The notes beneath the pieces are model-generated. The model was given only the letters and a program-made list of their open reading frames with translations, was not told the DNA's origin and ran no database searches. From NCBI RefSeq assembly GCF_027887165.1, contig NC_077235.1:5029378-5093377 (forward strand): 64,000 bases of DNA. The letters run 5' to 3'. The translations under genes and the position numbers were made by a program. Position 1 is the first letter of the stretch. Each line of letters begins with the position of its first letter. Origin of the DNA: Monodelphis domestica. Taxonomy: Eukaryota > Chordata > Mammalia > Didelphimorphia > Didelphidae. Shown here one piece after another: positions 34,549-45,076 of this stretch.

Positions 34549-34585
34549 GAGCAGAATCCCCCAGAGCGCCGGGACCGTCCTCGAG
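34549..34585 (+). other. Possible 37-base noncoding or linking exon
   Basis: An acceptor-like ctccctcccccgcag ends at 34548 and a donor-like GAG|GTGAGG begins at 34586. If used with an acceptor at 34668 (ccatgcag) it would remove an 83-base intron and the ATG. This is only a splice-signal reading. Confidence 0.25.
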
Positions 34586-34662
34586 GTGAGGTATCCTGTG
34601 GTGGTTCCGCGGCCGCCTCGGCCTCCGCCGCTGTCCTGTCTGGCCGCGCCGTCCGGGCCGCC

Positions 34663-34803
34663 ATGCAGAAGGGGTGGAAGAAGCCCCCAGGGCCCAGGGC
34701 CTTGGCCGAAGGGAGCATGGACGAGTACCTGCACAGCTTGGGGCTCTACCGCAAGCTCACACCCAGGGACGCCTCCTGCCTCTTTCGGGCCATCTCGGAG
34801 CAG
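34663..34803 (+). CDS. ALG13: ALG13 OTU-form exon 1 (start codon, OTU Asp/Cys motif)
   Basis: The ATG sits in gccgccATGc (G at -3). It encodes [32 protein letters not shown] and [15 protein letters not shown], then donor CAG|GTGCGT. It aligns with human MHKGWKNY…SMDEYLGSLGLFRKL…[12 protein letters not shown], where the human long isoform enters its OTU domain. Asp36 and Cys39 are the acid and nucleophile positions of the OTU motif (D-x-x-C-L-F-R); the usual Gly after Asp is Ala, as in human. The frame is open upstream to a TAG at 34420, but no upstream in-frame ATG exists. Confidence 0.92.
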
Positions 34804-34827
34804 GTGCGTCCCCCATTCCCGACCCCC

Positions 34828-35158
34828 GTCTGAGGACAGAGTGGCCGTAGCTCCTCGCCCCCCTCCTGCTCCTGTCAGACGACGGAGTGGCCACCGCCCC
34901 TTCTCCTGGGCCCCGTCTCCCCGGGCCCCCCACCCCCACCCCAGCCCCCGTCAGACGACGGAATGGTCGCGCCCTCCCCTCCATTCGACGACGGAGTGAC
35001 CGCGGGTCCCCTCTCCTTCGCAGTCAGACAACGGAGCGGTTGGGCCCCCCCCCCCCACCTCAGACGACAGAATGGCCGCGACTCCCTCCCGCCCCTCTGC
35101 CCTCCCCCCGACCCCCTCCCCCCCCCGGCGCCATTTCTATCCGAAGACAGCGGCCATG
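34828..35158 (+). repeat. Degenerate minisatellite in the first OTU-form intron
   Basis: Seven spaced copies of a core like gtcagacgacggagtggccg occur at about 34828, 34874, 34950, 34983, 35023, 35058 and 35141. They are separated by C-rich spacers, giving irregular 35-80 base periods. Confidence 0.8.
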
Positions 35159-35483
35159 GCTCCCCCCATTCCCCCTCGCCTGATCTCTCCCGGCTTTCCG
35201 CGCCTCCCCCCCCTTCGGGACAGCAGCCCGTGGCCAGCCTTCGAGAAAAGGCACAGTTGCCATGGCTGCACCTCGAGGTTCCGGTCTGTTGGGGCCGGCA
35301 GGGGCTGTGGGGGTGGGTGGGTCCAGGGTCGAGAACACTTTGCCCTTGGCAACGGGAGCTGTCCCCCCAATGCTGCCACTGAGGGGGCCGGGTACAGGGT
35401 GCGGTGGCCCTCTAGGCTGCCGACCCAAACTATCCACCGCCAAGAAGCATCGCTTGAAGGGCTCTTCCCACCTCTCCCTCCAG

Positions 35484-35567
35484 CTGTTCTGTAGCCAGGT
35501 CCACCATTTGGAGATCAGGAAGGCCTGTGTGGCCTTCATGAGAGAGAACCAGCGCAGCTTCGAATCG
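35484..35567 (+). CDS. ALG13: ALG13 OTU-form exon 2
   Basis: Acceptor cctctccctccag, donor TCG|GTGAGG, phase 0 at both ends, 28 codons (residues 48-75): [18 protein letters not shown], then [10 protein letters not shown]. Nearly identical to human [18 protein letters not shown]…. It forms the helix after the catalytic Cys in the OTU fold. Confidence 0.96.
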
Positions 35568-37033
35568 GTGAGGGGGTGGACGAGGGGTTGCGGGTGCGGG
35601 AGTGTGGGGAGGGAGTGGATGGTTGCTGAGGTGGGGGGGCCCCAATCCTCCCATCTCTTCTCTGATTTTATGCCTCAGCCCCAGGTCTGACCATTACTGC
35701 TTTGTGGGTGTTTTAAAATGAGTAAATCCCATGGCCTCAGGGCTTCTCCCACTGTCTCGATGGTTCGGCATAGCTGTTTAGGGTGGTATCTGGGGTTGGC
35801 CTTCCCTGGTGATTTCTGGCCTGGTAGGACATTGCCCTTTCCTGAGTTGCTTTACCATGCGTAGTGTAGTGTGTTTTAGACCAGGGCCATTGCTTCTATA
35901 GATTAGCAGAGCCTTTTGAAAATTCTGGGCAGAAATTATGTCTATCTTATCCTTTTTGGACAGATGAACAGTGAGACCAATGGCCTTTTTAAAGAGCATG
36001 GCATTAACTAGAATACCACCCTATTTTATAACTTGAATCCCAAACAGACGAACCAAGGGGCAAACTCTTAGCCCAAGCAGAACCAAAAAAAGGGGGGGGG
36101 AAGAAAAGAAAGAAAGAAAACTGACCCAAAGTAAAGACCTCCTGACCATTAAGGATCAGTATTGGTCTTGACATCCTTCCTCTTACTCTTGACTGGTTCC
36201 TTCAAACAAGGTAGGCAGCCTCCTGGGACCTTTTTCAAAGTCAAACTGATTTTAAGGTAAAGCTGACAGGGCTTTTTTTTTTACAGAATACCATGATCAT
36301 ACCTGGTCCAGGTAACATTGCCAAAGAACCAGTGGTGTAACTGATTTTCAAATAAGTGATGTCAGATCTTCTAGGTAGAACTAGAGCAACTCATCCACTG
36401 GTCCACTCTGAGCTGTGTGCAAACTCAATCTTTGCTGTGCTTTAGCTGTGTGACCTTGGGCAAGTCACTTGTCTTAACCTATAAAACTGATAGGAATGGA
36501 TGAGATGAGCTCCCAGGTACTATGGCACAACTCAGATTAAATGTCATCTTCTTATCCTTAGACTTTCTGCTTCTGTTGGAAACTTCAGACACTGAAGTTG
36601 TCCTTTAACCTCATTAATGATGGCAAACTTCCCTGCCTCTCAAATCCAATCTGAAGGCTGCCTGCCCCATGTGTGCCAGTTATACATCATGCTCAAAGTT
36701 GGTATTTCTGAGGCTAATGATAAAAAGACAAGCCTCTGAAGAGATAAGGAACATCTATCTCTACAGCTGAAATGGCCAGTTATTAAGCCACTCTTGGGAA
36801 TTGTTACTGCTGTGCCCCCCTTTAACTTTTGTCCAAATACTCCAAGAACTGTTGGGCCAAGTGGAATCACCTCTTACTCGAGGACCCGACCCTGGGGGCT
36901 GAGCAAAGTGAATGCATTCTAGGAGTTTTGATGTAGTTCAGTATTAACTTTTACTTAAGATCTGTAGAGTGTCATAGCTGGTGCTGGCAATGCCATGGTG
37001 CTAGTTAAAGTTAAGTTTGTTTTATTTCCACAG
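35568..37033 (+). other. Intron of ALG13, no SINE or LINE recognised
   Basis: A short (GAAA)n stretch lies near 36100-36120 and a MIR-like trace (gctgtgtgaccttgggcaag) near 36445. Otherwise the sequence is unassigned. It ends in the acceptor tttatttccacag. Confidence 0.6.
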
Positions 37034-37084
37034 TATGTGGAAGGATCTTTTGAGAAGTACCTGGAACGATTGGGAGACCCAAAG
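37034..37084 (+). CDS. ALG13: ALG13 OTU-form exon 3
   Basis: 51 bases, phase 0 to 0, residues 76-92: YVEGSFEKYLERLGDPK. This is the same as human across all 17 residues as I recall them. Donor AAG|GTGAGC. Confidence 0.96.
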
Positions 37085-37825
37085 GTGAGCCTGAGTGTCC
37101 TCTATCAACTTTGAAAGGTTGGGGTAGGGCAGCATTCAGGAGGGGAACTCTGGAGCTTGAGAGGGCATTCCAGCTCTATCCCTTTAAGGAATATGTAGAG
37201 GAACAAACAGCTGTTGGAATCAAATGGATTTCTTGGAAAAATTTGAAGAAGTTGACAGCTGACCTAATTCAATTGTCCCATTTGGAGAATTTATTAATAT
37301 AAAAGTCACTAACTCCCTTACTGGATGTGTAGTCAGACTAGCTTTTTTGGGGGGGGAAATCTATTTTAAATATATCCAACTTGATAGTTGCAAATGGCAC
37401 CCTAGGGAGGTCTTTGGGCCCTTTGGCATTATAACTTTTTTTATAACCATAACACTTTAGTGGCTAGAATTGTGAGAGGAGTCAGAGTTTACCATTAGGA
37501 CTTCTGTGACCTTGGGAAGGTCTCTAACCTTTCCTGGATCGAAATTTTCTACTCAGGAAAATGGAGGGATTCAATTACTAGATGGAGGTCCTCTTGGATT
37601 CTTCCACCTCTAAAATCTCTTATCCTAGTACTTAACTACAAAATTCCAAGCCCCAGATTCAGGTTCCAGTATATTCTCAATGAGAAAAATCAAGATATAA
37701 GACTGACTTAAGTGGCTCAAAATATGAGCCTCCCCTCCCTGCAACCTGACTGTTTTGGGGAGTCTTTTAACTAAAAAATACTTAAAAAACCCAAACCAAA
37801 TGAAACTCATATGTACTGTTTTTCT

Positions 37826-38031
37826 TTTCTTTTTTATTTATTTTTTAAACATTATTTTATTTGGTCATTTCTGAGCATTATTCATTGGAGACAAAGATCA
37901 TTTTCTCCCCCCCCCCCCACCTATCCCATAGCCCACACACAATTCCACTGGGTATCACAAGTGTTCTTGATTCGAACCCATTTCCATGTTGTTGGTGTCT
38001 ACACCAGAGTGTTCCTTTAGAGTCTCTCCTC
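37826..38031 (-). mobile_element. L1 3'-end fragment inserted next to a splice acceptor
   Basis: About 206 bp of reverse-complemented L1 3' end (ttatttggtcatttctgagc, gaacccatttccatgttgtt) are flanked by the 14-bp repeats tgtactgtttttct at 37812-37825 and 38032-38045. The right-hand copy is the polypyrimidine tract of the acceptor at 38048-38049. Confidence 0.95.
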
Positions 38032-38049
38032 TGTACTGTTTTTCTGTAG

Positions 38050-38096
38050 GAAAGTGCTGGCCAACTGGAGCTGAGAGCACTTTCTCTCATCTACAA
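38050..38096 (+). CDS. ALG13: ALG13 OTU-form exon 4
   Basis: Acceptor tactgtttttctgtag, donor AA|GTAAGT, residues 93-107: ESAGQLELRALSLIY, with the next Asn codon split (AA|T). It matches human ESAGQLEIRALSLIYN. The acceptor is immediately preceded by an L1 fragment and its duplicated target site. Confidence 0.96.
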
Positions 38097-40642
38097 GTAA
38101 GTTTATTTCTCCCTCACTGTTCCTTTCTAGTCTTTTGGGGATGTGGGAGATTTTTGGATTTCATGAGCAATGCAGTAACCTTGTACTCTTTGGGGGCAGT
38201 GGAAGACTTAGCTTCTCAGGTTAACCCTTCAGGACTGGAAGATGCGTCTTTTAGGGGGAAGTGTAGGGTTCTGGGGCTACCTCAGTGCCTCATCTCTAAC
38301 AGTTGTATCACCATGATCTTTTTGTTATTTTGGTTTTTACCCACAGATAATATAGATTCTCCAAGCCATTGGGCCTTTCTTTTGCCTGGGGAGAAGGGGG
38401 GTATAAGGCATGTCTCTCTTTGAAGGGCATGGCATCCTGTGCCAGTCTCACAACTAAAAATTCTTATGCATTGGTCAAGAAGTTTATAAGTCCATACCTT
38501 CTGGGTCTGGTTACAGTTTCCTCAGATAACCAGGTACCCAGGCTAATGCTTTGGGTCCCTCCCTTCTTTCCCCAAGTTCCTGGCACTGATTGGGAAGGGG
38601 TGTGAGATCCCAGCTCTGCTACCTCACCAATATAAACCAGCACATATTTGTGAAGCACTCATTGTGGACCTTATCCCACGCTGGGCCCTAGGAATACCAT
38701 CACACATCTTGTTTGGGAGGAGACAACTCTCCTTAGCTGTGTGACCCTGGCTAAGTTACTCTTCCTCAGTTTTTTTTTTTATTAAAGTGGGAAGTGGGGC
38801 TAGAGAACATCTAAGGTCTTTTATAGTTCTAAATCCTGTGATGAAGAATCTGGCTTATTTGAAAGAATTTTTCTCCAAAATGCCTCAAGACTTATACATA
38901 GGGTACTACTTCTCCCCTCCCTTGAAATCATGAAGGCCAAGTAATTGAGACCTTCTGCCCCCCCCCCCATTTGGCACACACTTGAAGCTTGGCTTTTTTT
39001 ATCACTGCCTTTCCATTTGGAGGTGGTCATTGCAGTCATTTTAGCCAGGCAAGTAACTATCTGAAGGTGTGTCAGGCAGGCCAGAGATAGTCGGTCATAC
39101 AGAGCCATTGGCCTCAGTCCCTACACCTGCCTTGGGTCCATGATGTCTGGCATTCCTTAGATGAAAGACCGTCTAGCTCACAGAAACAGGGACTCCTCCC
39201 AGCTTGTGAGAATTTTGACCTTGGGAAAGTAGGGGGAGTTTCATGTATGTCCCAACAAGGCAAACCAGGCAAGCCTGGAGTCCAAAAGAAGATTCTTCCA
39301 GAGGGTGAAAACTTGATGCCTTTAAGATAGTTTAGGCTATCTGATTGAGGCCTTTTGGGGAACCTTTCTGAGATCAAGTGTCCAAAGTACACCTTCAAGC
39401 TGCCTTTGAGCCTCCCATTACTCCAGACAGCAGAGCGAAGAAGTGCTCACATTGGTCTGCTGAACAGAGGGGTGGGCCATATGAAAATTGTCCTCAGTGA
39501 GGTGGAGAGTGGGAACAGAGCAGCCCCCTTGCTGCTGTGGCACGCCTTCACCAACACAGTCCTAGGATCTGCCATCAATCTTAGGAACAGATTGGCAGGG
39601 GTCTAGCACAGGAGGAGGGGGTGAGAGTGTCCCCATCTAGATTGGGGTAAGTGCCAGATGAGGCCATGAATAAACCTTGGTAGGAAGGGCAGTATGATTG
39701 TGCAAAGGGAATTGTGCCTGCTTTGGAATCTGAGGACTAGACTTGTATCTTGCCTCTGCCTTCTTGGTTGGCTCCTCTGTAAAATAAGGTGGTTATACTA
39801 GATGGCCTCCTTGGCCCTTTTTGTGTCTGAGAGCCAATGATCTGACTTATTTGAGTAATTGCTGACAATCGGAAGCACACAAAATGAGGCTCTTCTGGAA
39901 GGCAACTTCTCTTGGGTTGTCTGGGATGCTCGTACTCCCCAGAAGATGTGTAACATTTATGAGGATTCAATTTGAAGGATCAACTTCATGGGGCCCTCGT
40001 GTCCTTGCTCTTGGTTTAGACTCACACAAGTATCCCTCTAATGATAGATTTGTGTGTCTTCGAGCATTGAAGGTATGCTCTGTGCCACCCCCCTCCCCAG
40101 TCAGGACACTTGAAGGGCCCTGGACTTCAGGACAGTCAGCTCTCAGATACTGCCTGAAGTGAGACTTAATAGCTGCCTTCTGTGGTCTTGGCCGTTTTGG
40201 AGTTTGACTTTGTTGGGCACTAACTGCCCTCCAAGTGGTTTTGTGGTTTCTTTGTGGCATTTCACTTTTGGGGGTAGGGTTCTGCTATAGCAAACACATT
40301 TTCTCAAGGAAAGTTAATGCTTTGGTAGCATAGAGACATTTTGGGCTCATTTTTAATTCTGTATGTTGGGGCAGTGAGGTGGCTTAGTGGATTGAGAGCC
40401 AGGGCCTAGAGGACTGAGGTCCTGGGTTCAAATCTAGCATCAGATACTTCTTGGCTTCAAGACCCTGGGCAAGTCACTTAAACCCCACTGCTTAGCTCTT
40501 ACCTCTCTTCTGCTTTGGAACCTATATACAACATTGATTCTAAGATGGAAGGTAAGGATTTAAAAAAATTTTGTATGTCTGTGGAGAGTATACCATGAGG
40601 AGTCTTTCATCTCTTCCTCTTTCCATTTCTCTGCCCATCTAG
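38097..40642 (+). other. Intron of ALG13 with sparse repeats
   Basis: A MIR/SINE trace lies near 38733-38830 (gctgtgtgaccctggctaag) and a plus SINE at 40368-40570. The remainder is unassigned. Confidence 0.6.
40368..40570 (+). repeat. Marsupial tRNA-derived SINE
   Basis: It runs from ggggcagtgaggtggcttag, through ctgggttcaaatctagcatc, to aagatggaaggtaaggattt and an A tail. It ends about 70 bases before the next ALG13 exon. Confidence 0.92.
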
Positions 40643-40715
40643 TCGAGACTTCATTCTCTATCGGCACCCTGGGAAGCCTCCAACTTATGTCACAGATAAT
40701 GGCTATGAAAACAAG
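40643..40715 (+). CDS. ALG13: ALG13 OTU-form exon 5
   Basis: Acceptor ctctgcccatctag, donor AAG|GTAAAA (weaker at +4 and +5). It completes Asn108, then encodes [16 protein letters not shown], then TDNGYENK (residues 109-132). Human reads [24 protein letters not shown]. Confidence 0.95.
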
Positions 40716-42104
40716 GTAAAAAAAGTGTCCCTCGGGGGGGTGGGGGTGGCATTGGGGAATAACAGCTTTTGTACATTTGGGAACATTGCTCGCAGTGCCG
40801 CAGACTAAAAACGGAGGGTGGAAAGAGCGGCACGCTCAGGATGCCATCTTTTCTTCCCCTATGGAATGAAGACAAGCCAGTTTATGATAGCCCTTTGGAC
40901 TGTTCCTTTGGACAAGTGTCTGAAAGGAACCTGCCTTTCATCCAGAGGGCACCTTGTCTGGCTGATATTATGTTCTGACTGGGGGCTCACTTACTCTCAG
41001 TGCCCCAGGCCACTCTTGAAGCCTTGAGATTGGTGGACCTGCCCAAGCAGAGAAAGTCGATTTCCCTGGGAGCTCTAGAGTCTGGTCCCTCTCACTGCCC
41101 TCTACACTTCACTAAGGGGCCAGACTCACTCTTTAAAATGACTGGAGGAAGGCAAGAGCCTTAAGGCTCTCCTTAGAACCCATCTGAGAGGTTGGGAAGA
41201 GAAATCCAAGTTAAGCTTCACTAACAGAGTTGCCTAATTGATTGGATTTTCTTGTCTTTTAGTTTCTTGTGTTGATTATAGCTAGCCCAAGACAGGAATG
41301 GAAGATTACAGACCACTGCTTTCTTCTAAGCACCAGCTGAAAGCCCTAGACTTTGGGGGTGGGGGGAGAATGGAAGTTTTGATTGGAGGTTAGGAAGGGG
41401 GCAGGAGGTATGGGGCCCTGCAGGGAATAGAGATGTGGGCGGAATGTTGCATTTGGGGGCTTGGACTGCCTAAAGATGGCTGAGGGGGAGGGGAACATGC
41501 TGGTGTGTGTCCAGAAGTGAGCAAAGAGCCTGGAGGGCATGAGCAGCACCTTGGTTGGGGCCCTCCCACAGTCCCTACCCCTGTGCTTTAGAAGATGGCT
41601 TCACTTTCCAGTTCAGCTGCCTCCACCTTAGGTCCTTAACACAGAAGAGAACATTTGGCATAGCATTTCATTAAGGGCAAACTGAGTCAAGCTGGCTTTA
41701 TTATAGGCAAGCAGTTACAGAACTCTTGGATTACAGAGACAGCTTGACCTTTTGAATTGCCATTTTGAGAAAGTCAGGGATTGTGAAAGCAGATTAAAAA
41801 AAGTTACCTTCTAATTTCTTCAAAGTCTCCTAGAGAAAAGGTTAGTGAAGGCACAAAATCTTGATGTATTTTCTGCTTCTGGTTTCTGGGGGTTAACAAC
41901 CCCTACGCTACCATGAGGTGCCTCTCCACTCCAGTATGTGGTAGGTAGGCATGTGACTGTGTGGCACAAGAGCCCCCAAACAAGCCTGACTTAGCTCCCT
42001 TTGGGCATTTGACTCACCTCCTGTCCTTCACAAAGTCCAGTATCTCTTAGCAGGAAGTGGAGGTTTGGGGCCTTGGCTTTGGTCAAACTTTCCAGTGGAC
42101 TGTC

Positions 42105-42260
42105 TTTTTTTATGTATACCCATTTCTTCCATCTCAGAATCAATGCTCTGTATTGGTTCTAAGGCCGAAGAGCTGTAAGGGATAGACTAGAGAGGTGAAG
42201 TGACTTGTTCAGGGTCATATAGCTAGGAAGTGTATTTAGTTACCTAGTCATCCCCCAGAG
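42105..42260 (-). repeat. Marsupial SINE fragment, minus orientation
   Basis: Reverse-oriented tail and body only: tcttccatctcagaatcaat, then ctgtattggttctaaggccg, gtcatatagctaggaagtgt. The head is missing. Confidence 0.7.
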
Positions 42261-42829
42261 GAGTGTTTTCTTATTGATACACACCCCACCCGTGCCTGCC
42301 TGGGATGCGCCCAAGGGCAGAAGTATCAAGGGCAGGTTTAAAAAAGAGTTTTGAGGGCCTTCAGAGAGCAGCTGGCCCAAACATGTACCTGAACAAGGAT
42401 GTGTCTTCCATTATCTTTGACAAGTGATCCTTCAACCTCTGCTCAATCTTCCTGTGGGGGTGGGGAGCGCAGTACCTTTCAAGGCAGCCTTTTCCACTTT
42501 TAAACAGCTTGCGTTTTTAGCAAGCTTTCCAGCCATTGTCCCAACTTCCATCCACTGGGGCCAGGTTTAAATTGTCTGGCCCAGAAGGCCACTCTCATAG
42601 CCCCTCTGTCTTAATGGTCTTTTCTTTAGACCAAACATCCCCAGATCTTTCAACCAATGGAAAAGTCACTGGATTTAGAGGCAGGAATGAGTTCAAATGT
42701 CTGACTTTGATCATCTGTTCAGCTTTGGACAAATCCTTTGAACTTTCTGGTGCCGTTTCCCCTCCTCTTTAAGATGACAGTGTTAGAATATATGGAATCT
42801 AAAGGGATTGGTTCAGAAGACAGGATCTT

Positions 42830-43560
42830 GAGATCCTTGAACATCCTGACGATCTTCTGGATACTTGTTGTTTTACCAATAGCCTTCTTAATTTAAATCC
42901 CCCTAACCTGAATGGTTCAGAGAGGACCTGATCAGGGGCAAGTATAGATAGTAGACTTTCACCTCCCTAGTCTTATACTCTGCCTTTCTTAAGCAACCTA
43001 AAATCACATTAGCTTTGAGGGCTGCTATTTCATCCATTACTCACCTGAGTTTGCAGTTTACTGAGACCTTTAGATCTTTTTTCAGATAACTGCTCTCTGG
43101 ACCCCCCCCCCCCATTTGTGATGATTAAAAAAATCCTATGTAGTTTGATTATAACATTTAGCCCCATTTAATTTTGTCATCCTCTTAGATTTGGCTATCC
43201 TAAGTCAACGAGCTCTTTTTAGATCTTAGCTTGTATCTAACCTGCTAACCCTCCTCAGCTTTGTCTTATCTGTAAACTGGCTAAGCATGCCATCTGGGCC
43301 TTCATCTAAATCCTTGATAAGAATGTTAACAGCCCAGGATCACACAGATCCTTGAAGGAGTCTATTAGATATAGCCATAGAAGTTGATATAGACATTGAC
43401 CCGTTAATGGATCAACTTTGGATCTGGCCATTTGGTTGGTTCTAAATTTGTCCAACTCTCTACGTCATGGTTCTTCTCTTTCTGGTCCACAAAGAGAGCA
43501 AAAGAAACTTTTATCAAATGCTCTAGTCTAGGCATAAGTCTCTGTATTGCATTCTTCTGG
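42830..43560 (-). mobile_element. CR1/L3-type LINE fragment, minus strand, decayed
   Basis: Minus-strand translation shows CR1 reverse-transcriptase traces. These are DPLTGQCLYQL near 43380-43410, KDLKVSVNCKLR near 43050-43090, and ALKANVILGCL near 42995-43025 (CR1: KKANAILGCI). The plus-strand phrases taagcatgccatctgggcct and cattgacccgttaatggatc are typical of amniote CR1 copies. It has many stops. Confidence 0.75.
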
Positions 43561-43840
43561 TATAGCTATGGATTGGCAACAGTATAGTCTATATTTGGGC
43601 TCATTGGGATCTGTGGGCATCTTTATCTCTGGAAGACCAGTTGGCTTTTGACTTGGTACATGCAACTTCAGTTCTGAAGATTTGGGAGAAACTTCTCCTA
43701 AAATGTAGTAGTCTAATTTTACAAAAAGGTCTCTCATTGCACAGCCTTCTGAGAACCTGTATTTTCTGTGACTGGCTGAGTGTGAAGAGGGGCATTAATG
43801 GAATCCTGCTACATATGTGCTCTCATCCCTTCTCCTTTAG

Positions 43841-43922
43841 ATTATGCTTTGCTGTTCTAGTAATGGGCATTATGATTCCGTGTACACCAAGCAATTTCAG
43901 ACTGATGCTGCTATTTGCCAGG
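43841..43922 (+). CDS. ALG13: ALG13 OTU-form exon 6 (OTU catalytic His region)
   Basis: Acceptor catcccttctcctttag, donor GG|GTATGT. It encodes [20 protein letters not shown], then TDAAICQ (residues 133-159), ending one base into the next codon. Human reads [20 protein letters not shown]. His142 in the GHYDSV motif is at the position of the OTU catalytic histidine. Confidence 0.95.
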
Positions 43923-44039
43923 GTATGTATGTAAAGGCTTTTGTGATCTTGGTATCTTTTCCTTTTGGGTGCCTGGAAAGTGATGCTGGCCCCTCAGTGT
44001 CTGAGAACTAAAGGGCTCTGCTCCTTCTTCCTTCCTCAG

Positions 44040-44169
44040 CGGTGCTCTACGAGATTCTCTACAAGGATGTGTTTGTTGTGGATGGGGAAGATTTGAAAAC
44101 TGCCCTTGATACGTTTCGTGGCAATGGAAGGAAGAACAGAAACAGCATCTCCCCAGGAAACGAAGACAG
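44040..44169 (+). CDS. ALG13: ALG13 OTU-form exon 7
   Basis: Acceptor cttccttcctcag, 117 bases after the previous exon. It encodes (A)[18 protein letters not shown], then [19 protein letters not shown] and PGNED. It matches human [34 protein letters not shown]. Donor AG|GTTGGA is weak but phase-consistent. It closes the OTU domain (about residue 185) and begins the linker. Confidence 0.93.
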
Positions 44170-44788
44170 GTTGGACCTCTAGATTTCATTTTACAGTAAT
44201 TGTGGTAGTGACCATTTTTATTTTAAAGAGAGAGGGAAAGGAGACTCCTTAACGCCAATGTTTCTGGGATTTTGTGTTTGAGTGGGAAGCTAGTTGTCAG
44301 TCTGCAGCTTAGCAGAATGATTTCCCATCAGGAAGAATGGCTTGTCTGCGTTTTACAGGGCCAGTGTGGGAGGGGGGCCCACTGTAGTAAAATAATGGTA
44401 AGGGATGATCCCTAAGATGATTTTCTCAGAGGAAAGTCAGAGGATAGACCTTTGTTCTGATACTGGCTCTGCCCGAGGTTTCATTTCCCTTCTCTGTAAC
44501 ATGAGGTGTTTGGATTTGGTGGTTTCTAAGACTTTCTTGCTCTAAATCTCTAGTTCTGTTGTTAACCCTCAGATCTTGGCCTTGAATCCCCATGGTTTGC
44601 CATTAGGTGGTATCACAAGTTCTTGGGGCAGGAGGAAGTTGAGGGGTGGTACTGAAGATTGGACTTCTTACTCCTAGAGAACCACTAGATGGCACCATAC
44701 ACCACAGATTAGACCATGTTCCTTGGCTTGCTCTTCCCACCCTCTTGCAGAAAAGCTCAACTTGACTTTGTCTTTGTTAATTGAGCAG

Positions 44789-44873
44789 GATGGAAGACTG
44801 GGGCCTGAGCATCAGCAGTGGCCATGAGCAGCAGCAACTCGATAGGTACAGGCATGGAATAGAGGAAGGAAAG
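44789..44873 (+). CDS. ALG13: ALG13 OTU-form exon 8 (linker)
   Basis: Acceptor tttgttaattgagcag, donor AAG|GTGGGT. It completes an Arg codon, then encodes MEDWGLSISSGHEQQQLDRY and RHGIEEGK (residues 204-231). Human [26 protein letters not shown] has the same ends and a diverged middle, as expected for a disordered linker. Confidence 0.9.
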
Positions 44874-45076
44874 GTGGGTTATCCCCAATGTAAAGCCTCT
44901 TATGTTCTTTGTTTGACTCTTTGTTGCCTTAGAGATCATTCTTGACTTGAGAGAGGATATCTTTCAGCCCTCAAACCTCTATGTTTAAAAGAAAAACAAA
45001 GAGAAAGACAAAAACCACTCGAGCTCCCCTTGGCCCTATAATGGGCATTTCTGAAATTCCTTTCTAAGATCCAATT

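Larger units (their letters stand above)
34420..35420 (+). promoter_or_regulatory. ALG13: CpG island / TATA-less internal promoter of the OTU-form ALG13 transcript
   Basis: GC-rich sequence with many CpGs contrasts sharply with the AT-rich flanks. Clustered GC boxes (ccgccccgcccccgccccgc at about 34499-34518) lie 150 bases before the ATG at 34663, and no TATA box is evident. There is no ATG in any plus frame between about 34430 and 34663, so a transcript starting here would use 34663 first. The promoter role is inferred from composition and position; no start site can be read directly. Confidence 0.75.
40716..43840 (+). other. Intron of ALG13 with SINE fragment and CR1 LINE
   Basis: It contains a SINE fragment (42105-42260) and a CR1-type LINE (42830-43560). 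The rest is unassigned, including a 13-base C run at 43100-43112. Confidence 0.6.

Noticed and set aside
34391..34999. 202-codon plus-strand open frame in the CpG island
   Set aside because: It is in a different frame from the OTU-matching exon, has no ATG at its start, and is Pro/Arg-rich as expected from GC composition.
34828..35158. CRISPR-like spaced repeat pattern
   Set aside because: Repeat units are imperfect, spacing is irregular and the context is a vertebrate intron. It is a minisatellite.
34419..35539. Several antisense open frames of 75-160 codons over the CpG island
   Set aside because: They are GC-driven open frames shadowing the real exon and minisatellite, with no recognisable domain.
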